Source of the DNA: Candidatus Obscuribacterales bacterium
GTDB taxonomy: Bacteria > Cyanobacteriota > Vampirovibrionia > Obscuribacterales > Obscuribacteraceae
Reading direction: 5' to 3'
DNA length: 34,494 nt
Assembly (NCBI GenBank): GCA_949127735.1
Contig: CASBPX010000224.1
Location: forward strand, 1 to 34,494
Under the pieces are notes generated by a model. The model did not search any database and was not told the DNA's origin. It saw only the letters and a program-made list of their open reading frames with translations. Positions 7,720 to 14,977 of this stretch are shown piece after piece (within the stretch, counting starts at the first letter, position 1; every line of letters begins with the position of its first letter). The translations under genes were made by a program, and so were the position numbers.

Positions 7720-8705
7720 AATTTTTTGACTTGCTAACAGTCGGTATCGTCACTGGTGGCTTATTATTAATTTCTTGCTATAACCAGGCAGAAGCAATAA
7801 AGGCTAAACACTTAGATTCAAGCAAGACAGACAATTATCAAGACAAGTTGCTGAGCTGTCCTAAAGACTATTCAATTGGCCGCTTTTATTTGCTCAGCAA
7901 CTGCAGATTAACCGATCAAACCATCAAGCTTGATCAAAATATTCAGACAGAAAATGCTCAAGGCATCGTGCACATTAAGGGTACCGGTAAACTGGCTTTC
8001 ATAGCCAGTTACAAGCTTTTACAAAATATGCAGCCACTGACTAATTTTAAAGCTGACGATATACAAATTCTCGATCTTAGCGACACCATTTTCGAAGAGT
8101 CAGAGTTATCGCATATCACAAAACTGACTGGTCTGCAGCGCCTCCAGCTTGACGGCACCGAAGTTACAGATGATTGCCTGAAGCATATTGCGTGCCTGAC
8201 TAACCTCGAATTTGTCAACATCTCCAGAGCGATGATCAAGGGCACGACTCTGGAACAGTTGATACCACTCAAGCGAATGATCAGACTGGAACTGGGTCAC
8301 AACAATTTAAAGGCCAGCAATCTAGGCGGTCTGGCCAAACTACAGATGCTCAAGACGCTGCGCGTACAAAATTGTCAATTGACCGACGAAGGCCTGAAGC
8401 CCGTAAGCGCCATCGTCGGATTGGAAACTTTGATAATGCATGATAATCCCAAAATTACAGACGCCGGGCTCAAGCAATTGAGCAAATTGAAAGGGCTATC
8501 CTGTCTAGGAGTAGGGCACACGGCCATAACTGTTGGTGGACTAAAAGCGCTTGCCGCTTTACCGCTGCAATCTCTGCGCGTCTATGCCAATCAATTTACA
8601 CCGTCGCAAATTGAAAGGATAAAGGCAATTTTTCCAAAAGCCACACTGGTGATCGAGAGGGCGGGGCGCAAGGTCGATCATTCGCTATTTGCGCCGCTGC
8701 ATTAG
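7716..8705 (+). CDS. Leucine-rich-repeat lipoprotein
   Basis: A 329-residue protein. The start MKFFDLLTVGIVTGGLLLISC fits a lipoprotein signal, with the lipobox LISC and the acylated Cys at 21. From about residue 105 there are six to seven RNI/LRR-type repeats (ITKLTGLQRLQLDGTEVTDD, LTNLEFVNIS, LKTLRVQNCQLTDEGL, ITDAGLKQLSKL, LGVGHTAITVGGLKAL). These form a solenoid that usually binds proteins. It overlaps the preceding secreted-protein gene by 4 bp and ends only 13 bp from the convergent caspase gene. Its role is unknown; surface or periplasmic protein binding is inferred from fold and signal. Confidence 0.82.
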   Translation: MKFFDLLTVGIVTGGLLLISCYNQAEAIKAKHLDSSKTDNYQDKLLSCPKDYSIGRFYLLSNCRLTDQTIKLDQNIQTENAQGIVHIKGTGKLAFIASYKLLQNMQPLTNFKADDIQILDLSDTIFEESELSHITKLTGLQRLQLDGTEVTDDCLKHIACLTNLEFVNISRAMIKGTTLEQLIPLKRMIRLELGHNNLKASNLGGLAKLQMLKTLRVQNCQLTDEGLKPVSAIVGLETLIMHDNPKITDAGLKQLSKLKGLSCLGVGHTAITVGGLKALAALPLQSLRVYANQFTPSQIERIKAIFPKATLVIERAGRKVDHSLFAPLH

Positions 8706-8718
8706 CCTGCTGCTCAAA

Positions 8719-10080
8719 TTAAGGAGCATTACCCACAGCTTCCACATACCAGATTCCGTTCTGCATGCGTAAAGTATAGAGCCAGACCGCATTGTAGCCC
8801 GCCAATTTCTGCATACGCACACGCACCTTAACCAGATCACCTTGCGCCGGCGCCACCGAAAATTCTGAATCTGATGGTGTAGTTGTTAACCAGTGATGTC
8901 TTGAAACCGAAGTTTGATAAGCAGATTGATCTTGAAACTTGGCTTTGTAAGCCGGTGCCAGGTCATCCCAGGCCACAGCGAAATCTTTAAAAGCAATGGC
9001 GCGAAAATGATACTTGAGAAAATCGATAGCGCTGGTTTCGCGCACTAAACGCACGCGATCAACGTGTGTTGCAGCCACAGTAGCCGGTGGTGTAGAATTT
9101 TCACGCCCAGGAGGTGTCTGCGTATAAGACTTTGCCGCTACAGGCAGTGCCACTACAGGTGGAGCCGCAGCCAAAGAATCTAAATCTTTGACGCCTGGCC
9201 TGGGTCGCACAGGAGTACAAGCAATAACTAAATCTTTGCCTGTCCACTTGCTTGCTTCCAAAACTGGAGTCTGCAATACACCTCGCTCTTGCACCACTTC
9301 TTGTTGCACTTGATCTTTGACAAAATCAAAAACTTGATTGACGTCTGTCGACTCACCTTGCTTCTGCAGACCATCAATTAAACTGCGAGTGAAAACCGAG
9401 TTGGGATATTTTTTTGACTCCCATGACGTTTGATTTTTATCGCTGGAGCAGATAACCAGCTGACCGGAGCCCTGTGCAATTGAGGCAGCATCGGCATTGG
9501 CGGTGCGCACGATGCCTTTTCCTCCTGATGCACCACCCGCATGGCATGTATCTAACACCACCAGAACGCGGTCGCTATGAACTCTTTCACGAATGGTGTC
9601 TGCTAAATGCTGCATGGGAATGCCGGTAGTAAAAAGCTTGGTTGGATTAGTATCGTGTGCAACAACATAGTTAACACCACGAATATCGGCGTCAGATGAG
9701 CTGCCGTGGCTGGAAATAAAAATCACAACCAGGTCGTCTGGAAGCGCAGCACGGGGCAACCAGCTATCGCCGAGCTGATCAAGAATGCGATCTTTTGTGG
9801 CGTTCTCGTTGAGCAAGAGCCGCACGTGATCTTTGGCAAACTTGCCTTTAGTGATCAAATAATTGTAGAAATCTTGCGCGTCCTTAGCCGGATAACGAAG
9901 ATTTAAAGACGGGTCAGTAAATTTGCTAACACCAATAACCAGAGCCCATTTATCAGTCACAGGACGATTGGCGGCCGTTTCTTGAGCGCCAGCAGGTTGA
10001 ATCAGAAAAGCTATGGGCGAGGCTGCCGAGATGCACACAGCTGCCGAAATTATTGTGATTGCAGTGTGAAATAGGCGCAT
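8719..10080 (-). CDS. Secreted caspase-fold peptidase (C14, metacaspase-like) with C-terminal NTF2-like region
   Basis: A 453-residue protein. An N-terminal hydrophobic signal ends around AGAQE (residue 34). Residues 44-290 are a C14 caspase domain: WALVIGVSKF at strand 1, the catalytic His125 in VIFISSHGS, and Cys179 in VLDTCHAGG. Both dyad residues are present. A proline-rich linker (about 295-335) leads to a C-terminal domain of about 110 residues (IDFLKYHFRAIAFKDFAVAWDDL ... GIWYVEAVG) that resembles an NTF2-like fold. Bacterial caspase homologues cleave after Arg or Lys and are common in cyanobacterial relatives. The start has no Shine-Dalgarno sequence. It is divergent from the GNAT gene. 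Confidence 0.9.
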   Translation of the reverse strand: MRLFHTAITIISAAVCISAASPIAFLIQPAGAQETAANRPVTDKWALVIGVSKFTDPSLNLRYPAKDAQDFYNYLITKGKFAKDHVRLLLNENATKDRILDQLGDSWLPRAALPDDLVVIFISSHGSSSDADIRGVNYVVAHDTNPTKLFTTGIPMQHLADTIRERVHSDRVLVVLDTCHAGGASGGKGIVRTANADAASIAQGSGQLVICSSDKNQTSWESKKYPNSVFTRSLIDGLQKQGESTDVNQVFDFVKDQVQQEVVQERGVLQTPVLEASKWTGKDLVIACTPVRPRPGVKDLDSLAAAPPVVALPVAAKSYTQTPPGRENSTPPATVAATHVDRVRLVRETSAIDFLKYHFRAIAFKDFAVAWDDLAPAYKAKFQDQSAYQTSVSRHHWLTTTPSDSEFSVAPAQGDLVKVRVRMQKLAGYNAVWLYTLRMQNGIWYVEAVGNAP

Positions 10081-10158
10081 GAAAATGGCTCGATTGCTTC
10101 ATAGTGAAGAGGTCTAGACTTGATCAAAATGCCACGGATTGGGTCAAACCAAACTTGA

Positions 10159-10170
10159 TATACTCGGCTT
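10159..10170 (+). promoter_or_regulatory. -10 element placed for a nearly leaderless GNAT transcript
   Basis: TATACT at 10159-10164 lies 6 nt before the ATG at 10171, and there is no Shine-Dalgarno sequence. Only a poorly spaced TTGGGT (10139-10144) is seen as a -35. The implied transcript would begin at or next to the start codon. Confidence 0.35.
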
Positions 10171-10734
10171 ATGAAGACTTCCAACGCGCCGCAAATCAAA
10201 ACCGAGCGCCTTCTCTTGCGCCGTTGGCGCGAAGAAGATTTGCATCCTTTCGCCATGCTCAATGCCGACCCGCTGGTGATGAAGCATTTTCCCAAATCAC
10301 TAAACCACGATGAAAGCAATGCCATGGTCGAGCGCATAGAAAAAGCCTTCGAAAATAATGGTTTCGGATTGTACGCTGTAGAACTATCTGAAGGTGAAGA
10401 GTTTGTTGGCTTTGTCGGATTATCAGTGCCGACTTTCCAGGCAAAATTTATGCCTTGCGTGGAAATTGGCTGGCGATTGGCTGCTCAATACTGGGGGCAA
10501 GGATTAGCTCCTGAAGCGGCACAAGCGGTAGTTGCCGACGGATTTAATCGAGTTGGTCTAAAAGAAATTGTTTCTTTCACCGCCACCACAAATTTGAATT
10601 CAATGCGAGTGATGGAAAAGATCGGCATGACCAGGGCTTTAGAAGATGACTTTATGCATCCATCATTGCCTGATGGTGACCCTCTTAAGCCTCATGTTTT
10701 ATACCGGCTGCGGGTAGCCAGCGAAAGACCATGA
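10171..10734 (+). CDS. GNAT N-acetyltransferase, RimJ/RimL type
   Basis: A 187-residue protein of the Acetyltransf_3 type. It begins IKTERLLLRRWREEDL at residue 9, and the acetyl-CoA pyrophosphate loop is WRLAAQYWGQGLAPEA (about 101-116). The usual TNLNSMRVMEKIGM segment near the C-terminus supports the RimJ/RimL subgroup. Such enzymes acetylate protein N-termini or small amines; the substrate cannot be told from sequence. The start is fixed by the family's usual spacing. A long hairpin overlaps the stop codon. Confidence 0.92.
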   Translation: MKTSNAPQIKTERLLLRRWREEDLHPFAMLNADPLVMKHFPKSLNHDESNAMVERIEKAFENNGFGLYAVELSEGEEFVGFVGLSVPTFQAKFMPCVEIGWRLAAQYWGQGLAPEAAQAVVADGFNRVGLKEIVSFTATTNLNSMRVMEKIGMTRALEDDFMHPSLPDGDPLKPHVLYRLRVASERP

Positions 10735-10766
10735 AATTCCTCCAGCTGCTGGCGGAATTTCATGGT
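10728..10766. repeat. Long perfect inverted repeat over the GNAT stop codon
   Basis: Thirteen-base arms at 10728-10740 and 10754-10766 are exact reverse complements. Inside, CCAG/CTGG pairs again after one mismatch, leaving a 3-nt loop. No T run follows on either strand, so it is not a canonical terminator. It could act as a 3'-end stabiliser or a binding site. Confidence 0.8.
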
Positions 10767-10810
10767 AAAAGAAATCTAGCTCGATTTCAGCGACTCGACA
10801 AGGCGATCCA

Positions 10811-11464
10811 GTGGTCATATCAGGTCAAAAAGAATACTTGCTCACATATAAGGCCACGAATCTGGCCGAACTCTGGCAAGGCGCGCTTCATTTTTCTAGT
10901 ACACGACGCCTGATTCTCTCAAACACAGTCATCTGCGTGCTTATTGCACTGATCACTGCATTCTGTGTCAGCCACGGCTTCGCTGCTTTTCTAGCAACTT
11001 TTTTGGCCACTTTGACTATTTGCGCCTTCCTTCTTGCTTTCGCCAACCTATGTGCTGCTTTCTTTTATTCGCTGCTAGTTGTTGTTCTAGGTAACCTAAA
11101 TCTTGAATGTAAGACAGTTATTGACGAGAATGGCATAAGAGACTCACTCGGCTGGATAAAGATCAGTTATAGATGGCACCAGATCCGCGACCTGGAAATA
11201 AAAAATGGCAACATCTATCTAATTGCCATGTTCAATGGCATACAAATACCGCCTTCCGCTTTTTCCAATAGCAGCGAAGCTGAGGAATTTTTTGCTCTCG
11301 CTAACCGATACAAAACGGAAGCGCATTCTACAAGAAGCAAGATCGCCAAAAACAACGATATAAGCGTTCAGGATACAGCGGCTCTGCTTGAGTCAATGCA
11401 AGAGGAAGAAGAAGCCAAATGGCTAGAGATTGAAAATAAACACAGAGAGCAAAAGCGCGACTAG
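10811..11464 (+). CDS. Membrane protein with YcxB-like C-terminal domain
   Basis: A 217-residue protein. A short cytoplasmic N-terminus is followed by two hydrophobic segments (about 34-56 and 60-90). A soluble region (CKTVIDENGIRDSLGWIKISYRWHQIRDLEIKNGNIYLI ... IPPSAFSNSSEAEEFFAL) then resembles the YcxB-like domain of small bacterial membrane proteins of unknown function. The tail is acidic and helical (MQEEEEAKWLEIENKHREQK). The start is GTG with AAGG at a 7-nt spacing, and an in-frame stop lies 45 bp upstream. It follows the hairpin at the end of the GNAT gene. Confidence 0.75.
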   Translation: MVISGQKEYLLTYKATNLAELWQGALHFSSTRRLILSNTVICVLIALITAFCVSHGFAAFLATFLATLTICAFLLAFANLCAAFFYSLLVVVLGNLNLECKTVIDENGIRDSLGWIKISYRWHQIRDLEIKNGNIYLIAMFNGIQIPPSAFSNSSEAEEFFALANRYKTEAHSTRSKIAKNNDISVQDTAALLESMQEEEEAKWLEIENKHREQKRD

Positions 11465-11509
11465 CCTCGCAACCAGATCGCAATCGCATGGTAAGTTTTT
11501 TCAACCAGC

Positions 11510-11535
11510 TGAAAAACCTGAAGGATCCTTCACAT
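11510..11535. repeat. Direct repeat copy 1, terminator-like, left of export cassette
   Basis: A 26-bp segment beginning TGAAAAACCTGAAG and ending CCTTCACAT, repeated with one mismatch at 16877-16902. Read on the minus strand it is a small hairpin (TGAAG-GATC-CTTCA) followed by GGTTTTT, 42 bp after the ArsR stop. It may therefore be a weak terminator. Confidence 0.8.
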
Positions 11536-11576
11536 TTTTAATAGAGCCATTTATATAACGGCCACCGACTGCTCAG

Positions 11577-11978
11577 TTATGTTCTGCGTTTCGAAGCCTT
11601 CTTTGCAGGCGGTTCTTTCTGCTTTGACGCTGTGCCCCAAGCATTACGAGCACTTTCAATTGCGGTTACCATTGTCTCAACTTCGCTCTGATCGGGGCCG
11701 ATAAATTTCAATCCATCCGTGATCCAATCGGCTATTTCCGGCTTGCGAAGATGATAAAAAACATTTCGGCCCTGCCTGTTTTCTACCACGATTCCATGAC
11801 TGCGAAGATGCGAGAGCTGCTGCGAAGTCGCAGCAGATGATATCTCAAGGATATCCTTCAACTCGGTAACCGTCAGCTCTCGTGCTTTTAATTCTTCAAC
11901 AATGCGAACCCGAATAGGATGCGACAAAACGTTGAAAAGTTTTGACAGCTCATTGCTTACTACGACTCGATATGGCAA
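11577..11978 (-). CDS. ArsR-family winged-helix repressor of the export operon
   Basis: A 133-residue protein. Residues 8-80 are an ArsR/SmtB winged helix-turn-helix: LFNVLSHPIRVRIVEELKARELTV, the recognition helix region SSAATSQQLSHLRSHGIV, and the wing VENRQGRNVFYHL. It has no cysteine at all, so classical thiolate metal sensing is excluded; the ligand is unknown. The C-terminus is lysine-rich. The start is TTG with GAGG 9 nt upstream. It lies 70 bp after the TolC gene on the same strand with its own dyad. A matching dyad in front of the ABC gene makes it the likely repressor of both. Confidence 0.9.
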   Translation of the reverse strand: MPYRVVVSNELSKLFNVLSHPIRVRIVEELKARELTVTELKDILEISSAATSQQLSHLRSHGIVVENRQGRNVFYHLRKPEIADWITDGLKFIGPDQSEVETMVTAIESARNAWGTASKQKEPPAKKASKRRT

Positions 11979-12001
11979 TGACTTCGTCCTCTACAATTGC
12001 T

Positions 12002-12022
12002 AATATTCAAACATTGACATAT
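12002..12022. promoter_or_regulatory. Operator-like dyad upstream of ArsR gene
   Basis: AATATTCAA (12002-12010), a 3-nt spacer and TTGACATAT (12014-12022) form an inverted repeat with one mismatch. Its core, ATTCAA-N-TTGA, matches the dyad before the ABC gene at 16802-16827. It sits 24 bp before the ArsR start codon. Confidence 0.65.
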
Positions 12023-12048
12023 ATATTAAACACGAAAGCATTATTTTG

Positions 12049-13542
12049 CTAGAGCTTGCAAGTAACAATATCGAATGCTGTAAGGGCCTGCAGGTACTCT
12101 ACGTGAACATCGATCAATCGTCCTTGCGCCTCGGCTGTCGCGCGTTCTCTCTGATTGAGCAAGAAAAGTGTGCTGTCGCCGGCGGCAAATCGCTGCTTTT
12201 CCCCTGACTCTACAGACTTGGCCTTGTCGACTTCTGCGGCAAGAGCAGCAAATTTTTCAAAAGAAGTATTGATTGCTGAAACCACGTCATCAATTTCTGC
12301 AATAATTCTTTGCCGCTCTGCGGCTTCATCAAAGGCAAGTTTTTGTAATTTTGTTTCAACAGCCATAATAAGCCCATGGGCGGTTCTCCGTCTCAGTGGA
12401 ATTGAAAGATTGACTCCACCCCGCACCACCGGACCTATGCCATTTTTGCCCGTGTCAGCGCCTTGAAGTGCGTAAGCATCTACAAGCGGCAATAGCTGAT
12501 TTCTTGCCAGCTGCAGCTCGGCGATGATAATTTTTCGTTCTGCTGCTATGCGTTTGAGCTCAGGGCGTTGAACAATAGCAAGCTTACGAGCCTCAGCCCA
12601 AGTATTCTCGGGCAGTTTTTGCGGAGCAGGGGCTAGCTCGGGCATGGCGTCAACCTGCGGTACTGTATCTGGTATCAAGTTTTGCCGCCACAGATAAACC
12701 GACATTTGCAGACTGGTCTTTTGTAGATCTCTTTGAGCCTTAATAAGTCCGGCTTTCCGTCTTTCAATTTCTTGTTCCGCTTCGGTTACTTCCAGCGCCG
12801 CAGCGTCTCCACTCTTGACTCTTTCTTTGATCTGGTTAACCCGCTGCGTTGCAATGGTGAGTAAATTGTTTGCTACGATCAGTCGCGACCTGGCACCCAA
12901 CCACTCCCAATAAACACCGGCAGCTTTGATCAGAATCTCCATACGCGCTGCTAAATAAACTTGCTGGGCGACTGGTTGGCTCAGTCGAGCTTGCTTCTCC
13001 GCAATAGTTTTCTCGTTCACCGCTCGCCCGCGCAGTAGAGGTACCGATAGCCCAGCGTAATATTCTCCAGAATTTCCCGTGGGCACAAAAGGTGTCTTTG
13101 TATCATTAGGATTTAGCCGCATTCCAGCAAAAACTTTCATACCAGATCTAGTTAAGAGGTCAACTCTCGATTCGTTGTGAATTGCATTTTTGGCTTTGCC
13201 TGCTTCAAAGATGTCTTGCACTCGTAGATATTCGCTCACATGATTTAGTACAGGATCGAACGCACCTGATTTTTCTAGCAATTTGGCCATCGCCAAACGG
13301 CGCTCGGCGTCAGCACTGAGCAGCTTCGGAAAGTTAGAATCAATCGATTGAACAAAACCGCTGAGCGTCAATTGCGCCCCGTCAGTGCGTTGTGCCGTCG
13401 AACTCAGCGGCTTCTCTTTTGAGAATTCTCTCAAATAGACTGGTGCCGGCAGCATCTGTACGTTCTCTTGTGCCAAAACCGGCAGAACAAAACTACCGGT
13501 TATTACAAACAAGGCCAGCGACAGAGCATGTTTTGGGAGCAT
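12049..13542 (-). CDS. TolC-family outer-membrane efflux protein
   Basis: A 497-residue protein with a signal peptide (hydrophobic ALSLALFVITGSFVLPVLA, cleavage before QEN). It has the long alternating helices of outer-membrane factors: LEVTEAEQEIERRKAGLIKAQRDLQKTSLQMSVYLWRQNL in the first half and ERQRIIAEIDDVVSAINTSFEKFAAL ... FLLNQRERATAEAQGRLIDVHVEYLQALTAFD in the second. The last motif is typical of the TolC C-terminal repeat. It forms the exit channel for the adjacent ABC-HlyD exporter. The ATG at 13542 has GGGAG at an 8-nt spacing, overlapping the end of the HlyD gene, so translation is probably coupled. Confidence 0.92.
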   Translation of the reverse strand: MLPKHALSLALFVITGSFVLPVLAQENVQMLPAPVYLREFSKEKPLSSTAQRTDGAQLTLSGFVQSIDSNFPKLLSADAERRLAMAKLLEKSGAFDPVLNHVSEYLRVQDIFEAGKAKNAIHNESRVDLLTRSGMKVFAGMRLNPNDTKTPFVPTGNSGEYYAGLSVPLLRGRAVNEKTIAEKQARLSQPVAQQVYLAARMEILIKAAGVYWEWLGARSRLIVANNLLTIATQRVNQIKERVKSGDAAALEVTEAEQEIERRKAGLIKAQRDLQKTSLQMSVYLWRQNLIPDTVPQVDAMPELAPAPQKLPENTWAEARKLAIVQRPELKRIAAERKIIIAELQLARNQLLPLVDAYALQGADTGKNGIGPVVRGGVNLSIPLRRRTAHGLIMAVETKLQKLAFDEAAERQRIIAEIDDVVSAINTSFEKFAALAAEVDKAKSVESGEKQRFAAGDSTLFLLNQRERATAEAQGRLIDVHVEYLQALTAFDIVTCKL

Positions 13543-13554
13543 CAATAATTCTCC

Positions 13555-14967
13555 CTACTTACTCTTACGCTTTATGGCAGATGAGCTGTCCTTTCCTTCG
13601 GACTGCGTGTGGTGCAATCCGAGTTCTTCAAGCTTGATAGTTGGAGGGAATGAATTGAATTGTCGCCAGAGTTCGAAGCCAAGCGATACGGTATCGAGCA
13701 TTATCCATCCGCTAGCTTCAGCACCCGGCCGCAGAAATTTCGAATTAGGCCAGGGCTCGTCTTTACCCGCTTTGATGGCTGCCCAGTCAGGCTTGACGAT
13801 CACCCGATAACTGTTTTTGCCATTGTCCACCGCATCAATCACAGCCACTCGACCGGCAAAGGTACCGACTGCTATAGACGGCCAGCCGGCAAACTGCAAA
13901 GCAGGCCAACCAGCAAACTGTAAGCGCACAGGCCGCCCAACACTAACTAGAGGCGCGTCGTTATCGCTAATTAAGAGCTCTACGGCAAGGTCCTGCGTTG
14001 TAGGGGCAATGACCGCTAGCACGCTTCCCGCTTCAACCGTAGAACCCGCCCCTACCTTAAGCAATTTGACGATTCGCCCAGCACAAGGAGCAACTACCTG
14101 TCTTTGAGCGACGCGATTGGTGAGATTAGCGATATCAATTTCTAGTTTCGATGCATCGATTGTGATTGACTCGATAGCCTCTTGTACCTGAGCTATGGTG
14201 GCGGCGACATTGCTCATAGCGGCTTCCGTATCGGCCATGATTTTGCTTTGATCAAATCCTGCAGCTGTCTCATCTCGACTAGCGATTTCAACCGCCGCAA
14301 TTGCTCGTTCCACTTCGGTTTGAACTCGCGCCGATTCTAACTGTGCCAGTTCAAAGTCGCGCTTCGAGCGCAGTCCTTTAACAAATAAATCATCGAGACG
14401 CGTTAAATTAAGGTCGGTAGTCACCTGGTTTTGCTTAGCAGCAGCAAGCGCTTGTTGCGCTTGTGAAATTCTACTGGTTGCTTGTTTAGCGCGCTCACCT
14501 GCCGAAGGCACAGCAGCTCGCTGAGATCTCTTCAGGTTGCTCATTTGAGTTTCTAGAGCTTTAAGTCGATTTTTAGCAGCCTCTTTGCGTGCGGCCAGGG
14601 CTTTGCGTTGGTCAAGTAGCCTTGCCGATTGGCTAGGATCAAGAAACTTCGAGTCAAGATCCATCAACTCGGCAACTACCTGGCCTTTAGTGACGATTTC
14701 ACCATCTCTAATATTCCAACTCACGATTCTTCCTGGTATCTGAGCTTCAATATTCTGTGGTCTTTCCATTGGCGAGAAAATCATCACTTGACCAATTCCA
14801 GAAATAGACTGCTGCCAGGGGACAAACATGGCACAAACAGTTACCGCTATGACCAAAAACCACAAGACCACCGCAACCACTGTAGCCGATCTGCCAAATG
14901 AGACCATCTGCAAGCATTTAGGCTCATAGAGCGTTTCTTCAGAATGTCGTGAAATCGTTTCTGTCAT
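13555..14967 (-). CDS. HlyD-family periplasmic adaptor of type I export system
   Basis: A protein of about 470 residues. The frame is open to 15099, but that overlaps the ABC gene. The ATG at 14967 lies 10 bp after the ABC stop, with TAGG 6 nt upstream, and gives a normal N-terminus. One membrane anchor (TVVAVVLWFLVIAVTVCAMFV) is followed by a lipoyl half (GRIVSWNIRDGEIVTKGQVVAEL) and a long coiled-coil hairpin rich in A, K, Q and R. The second lipoyl half is RQVVAPCAGRIVKLLKVGAGSTVEAG, and beta-barrel strands close the protein. The doubled QFAGWP motif is, as I recall, usual for this subgroup. It bridges the inner-membrane ABC exporter and TolC. Confidence 0.93.
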   Translation of the reverse strand: MTETISRHSEETLYEPKCLQMVSFGRSATVVAVVLWFLVIAVTVCAMFVPWQQSISGIGQVMIFSPMERPQNIEAQIPGRIVSWNIRDGEIVTKGQVVAELMDLDSKFLDPSQSARLLDQRKALAARKEAAKNRLKALETQMSNLKRSQRAAVPSAGERAKQATSRISQAQQALAAAKQNQVTTDLNLTRLDDLFVKGLRSKRDFELAQLESARVQTEVERAIAAVEIASRDETAAGFDQSKIMADTEAAMSNVAATIAQVQEAIESITIDASKLEIDIANLTNRVAQRQVVAPCAGRIVKLLKVGAGSTVEAGSVLAVIAPTTQDLAVELLISDNDAPLVSVGRPVRLQFAGWPALQFAGWPSIAVGTFAGRVAVIDAVDNGKNSYRVIVKPDWAAIKAGKDEPWPNSKFLRPGAEASGWIMLDTVSLGFELWRQFNSFPPTIKLEELGLHHTQSEGKDSSSAIKRKSK

Positions 14968-14977
14968 GATAAACCTA

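Noticed and set aside
12155..12466. 103-codon ORF opposite the TolC gene
   Set aside because: It is a shadow frame; the minus-strand TolC reading frame is intact and family-matched over this whole stretch.
13860..13925. Doubled QFAGWP motif in HlyD as a recent duplication
   Set aside because: The doubled motif is, as I recall, a normal feature of this HlyD subgroup, so it is not a local oddity.
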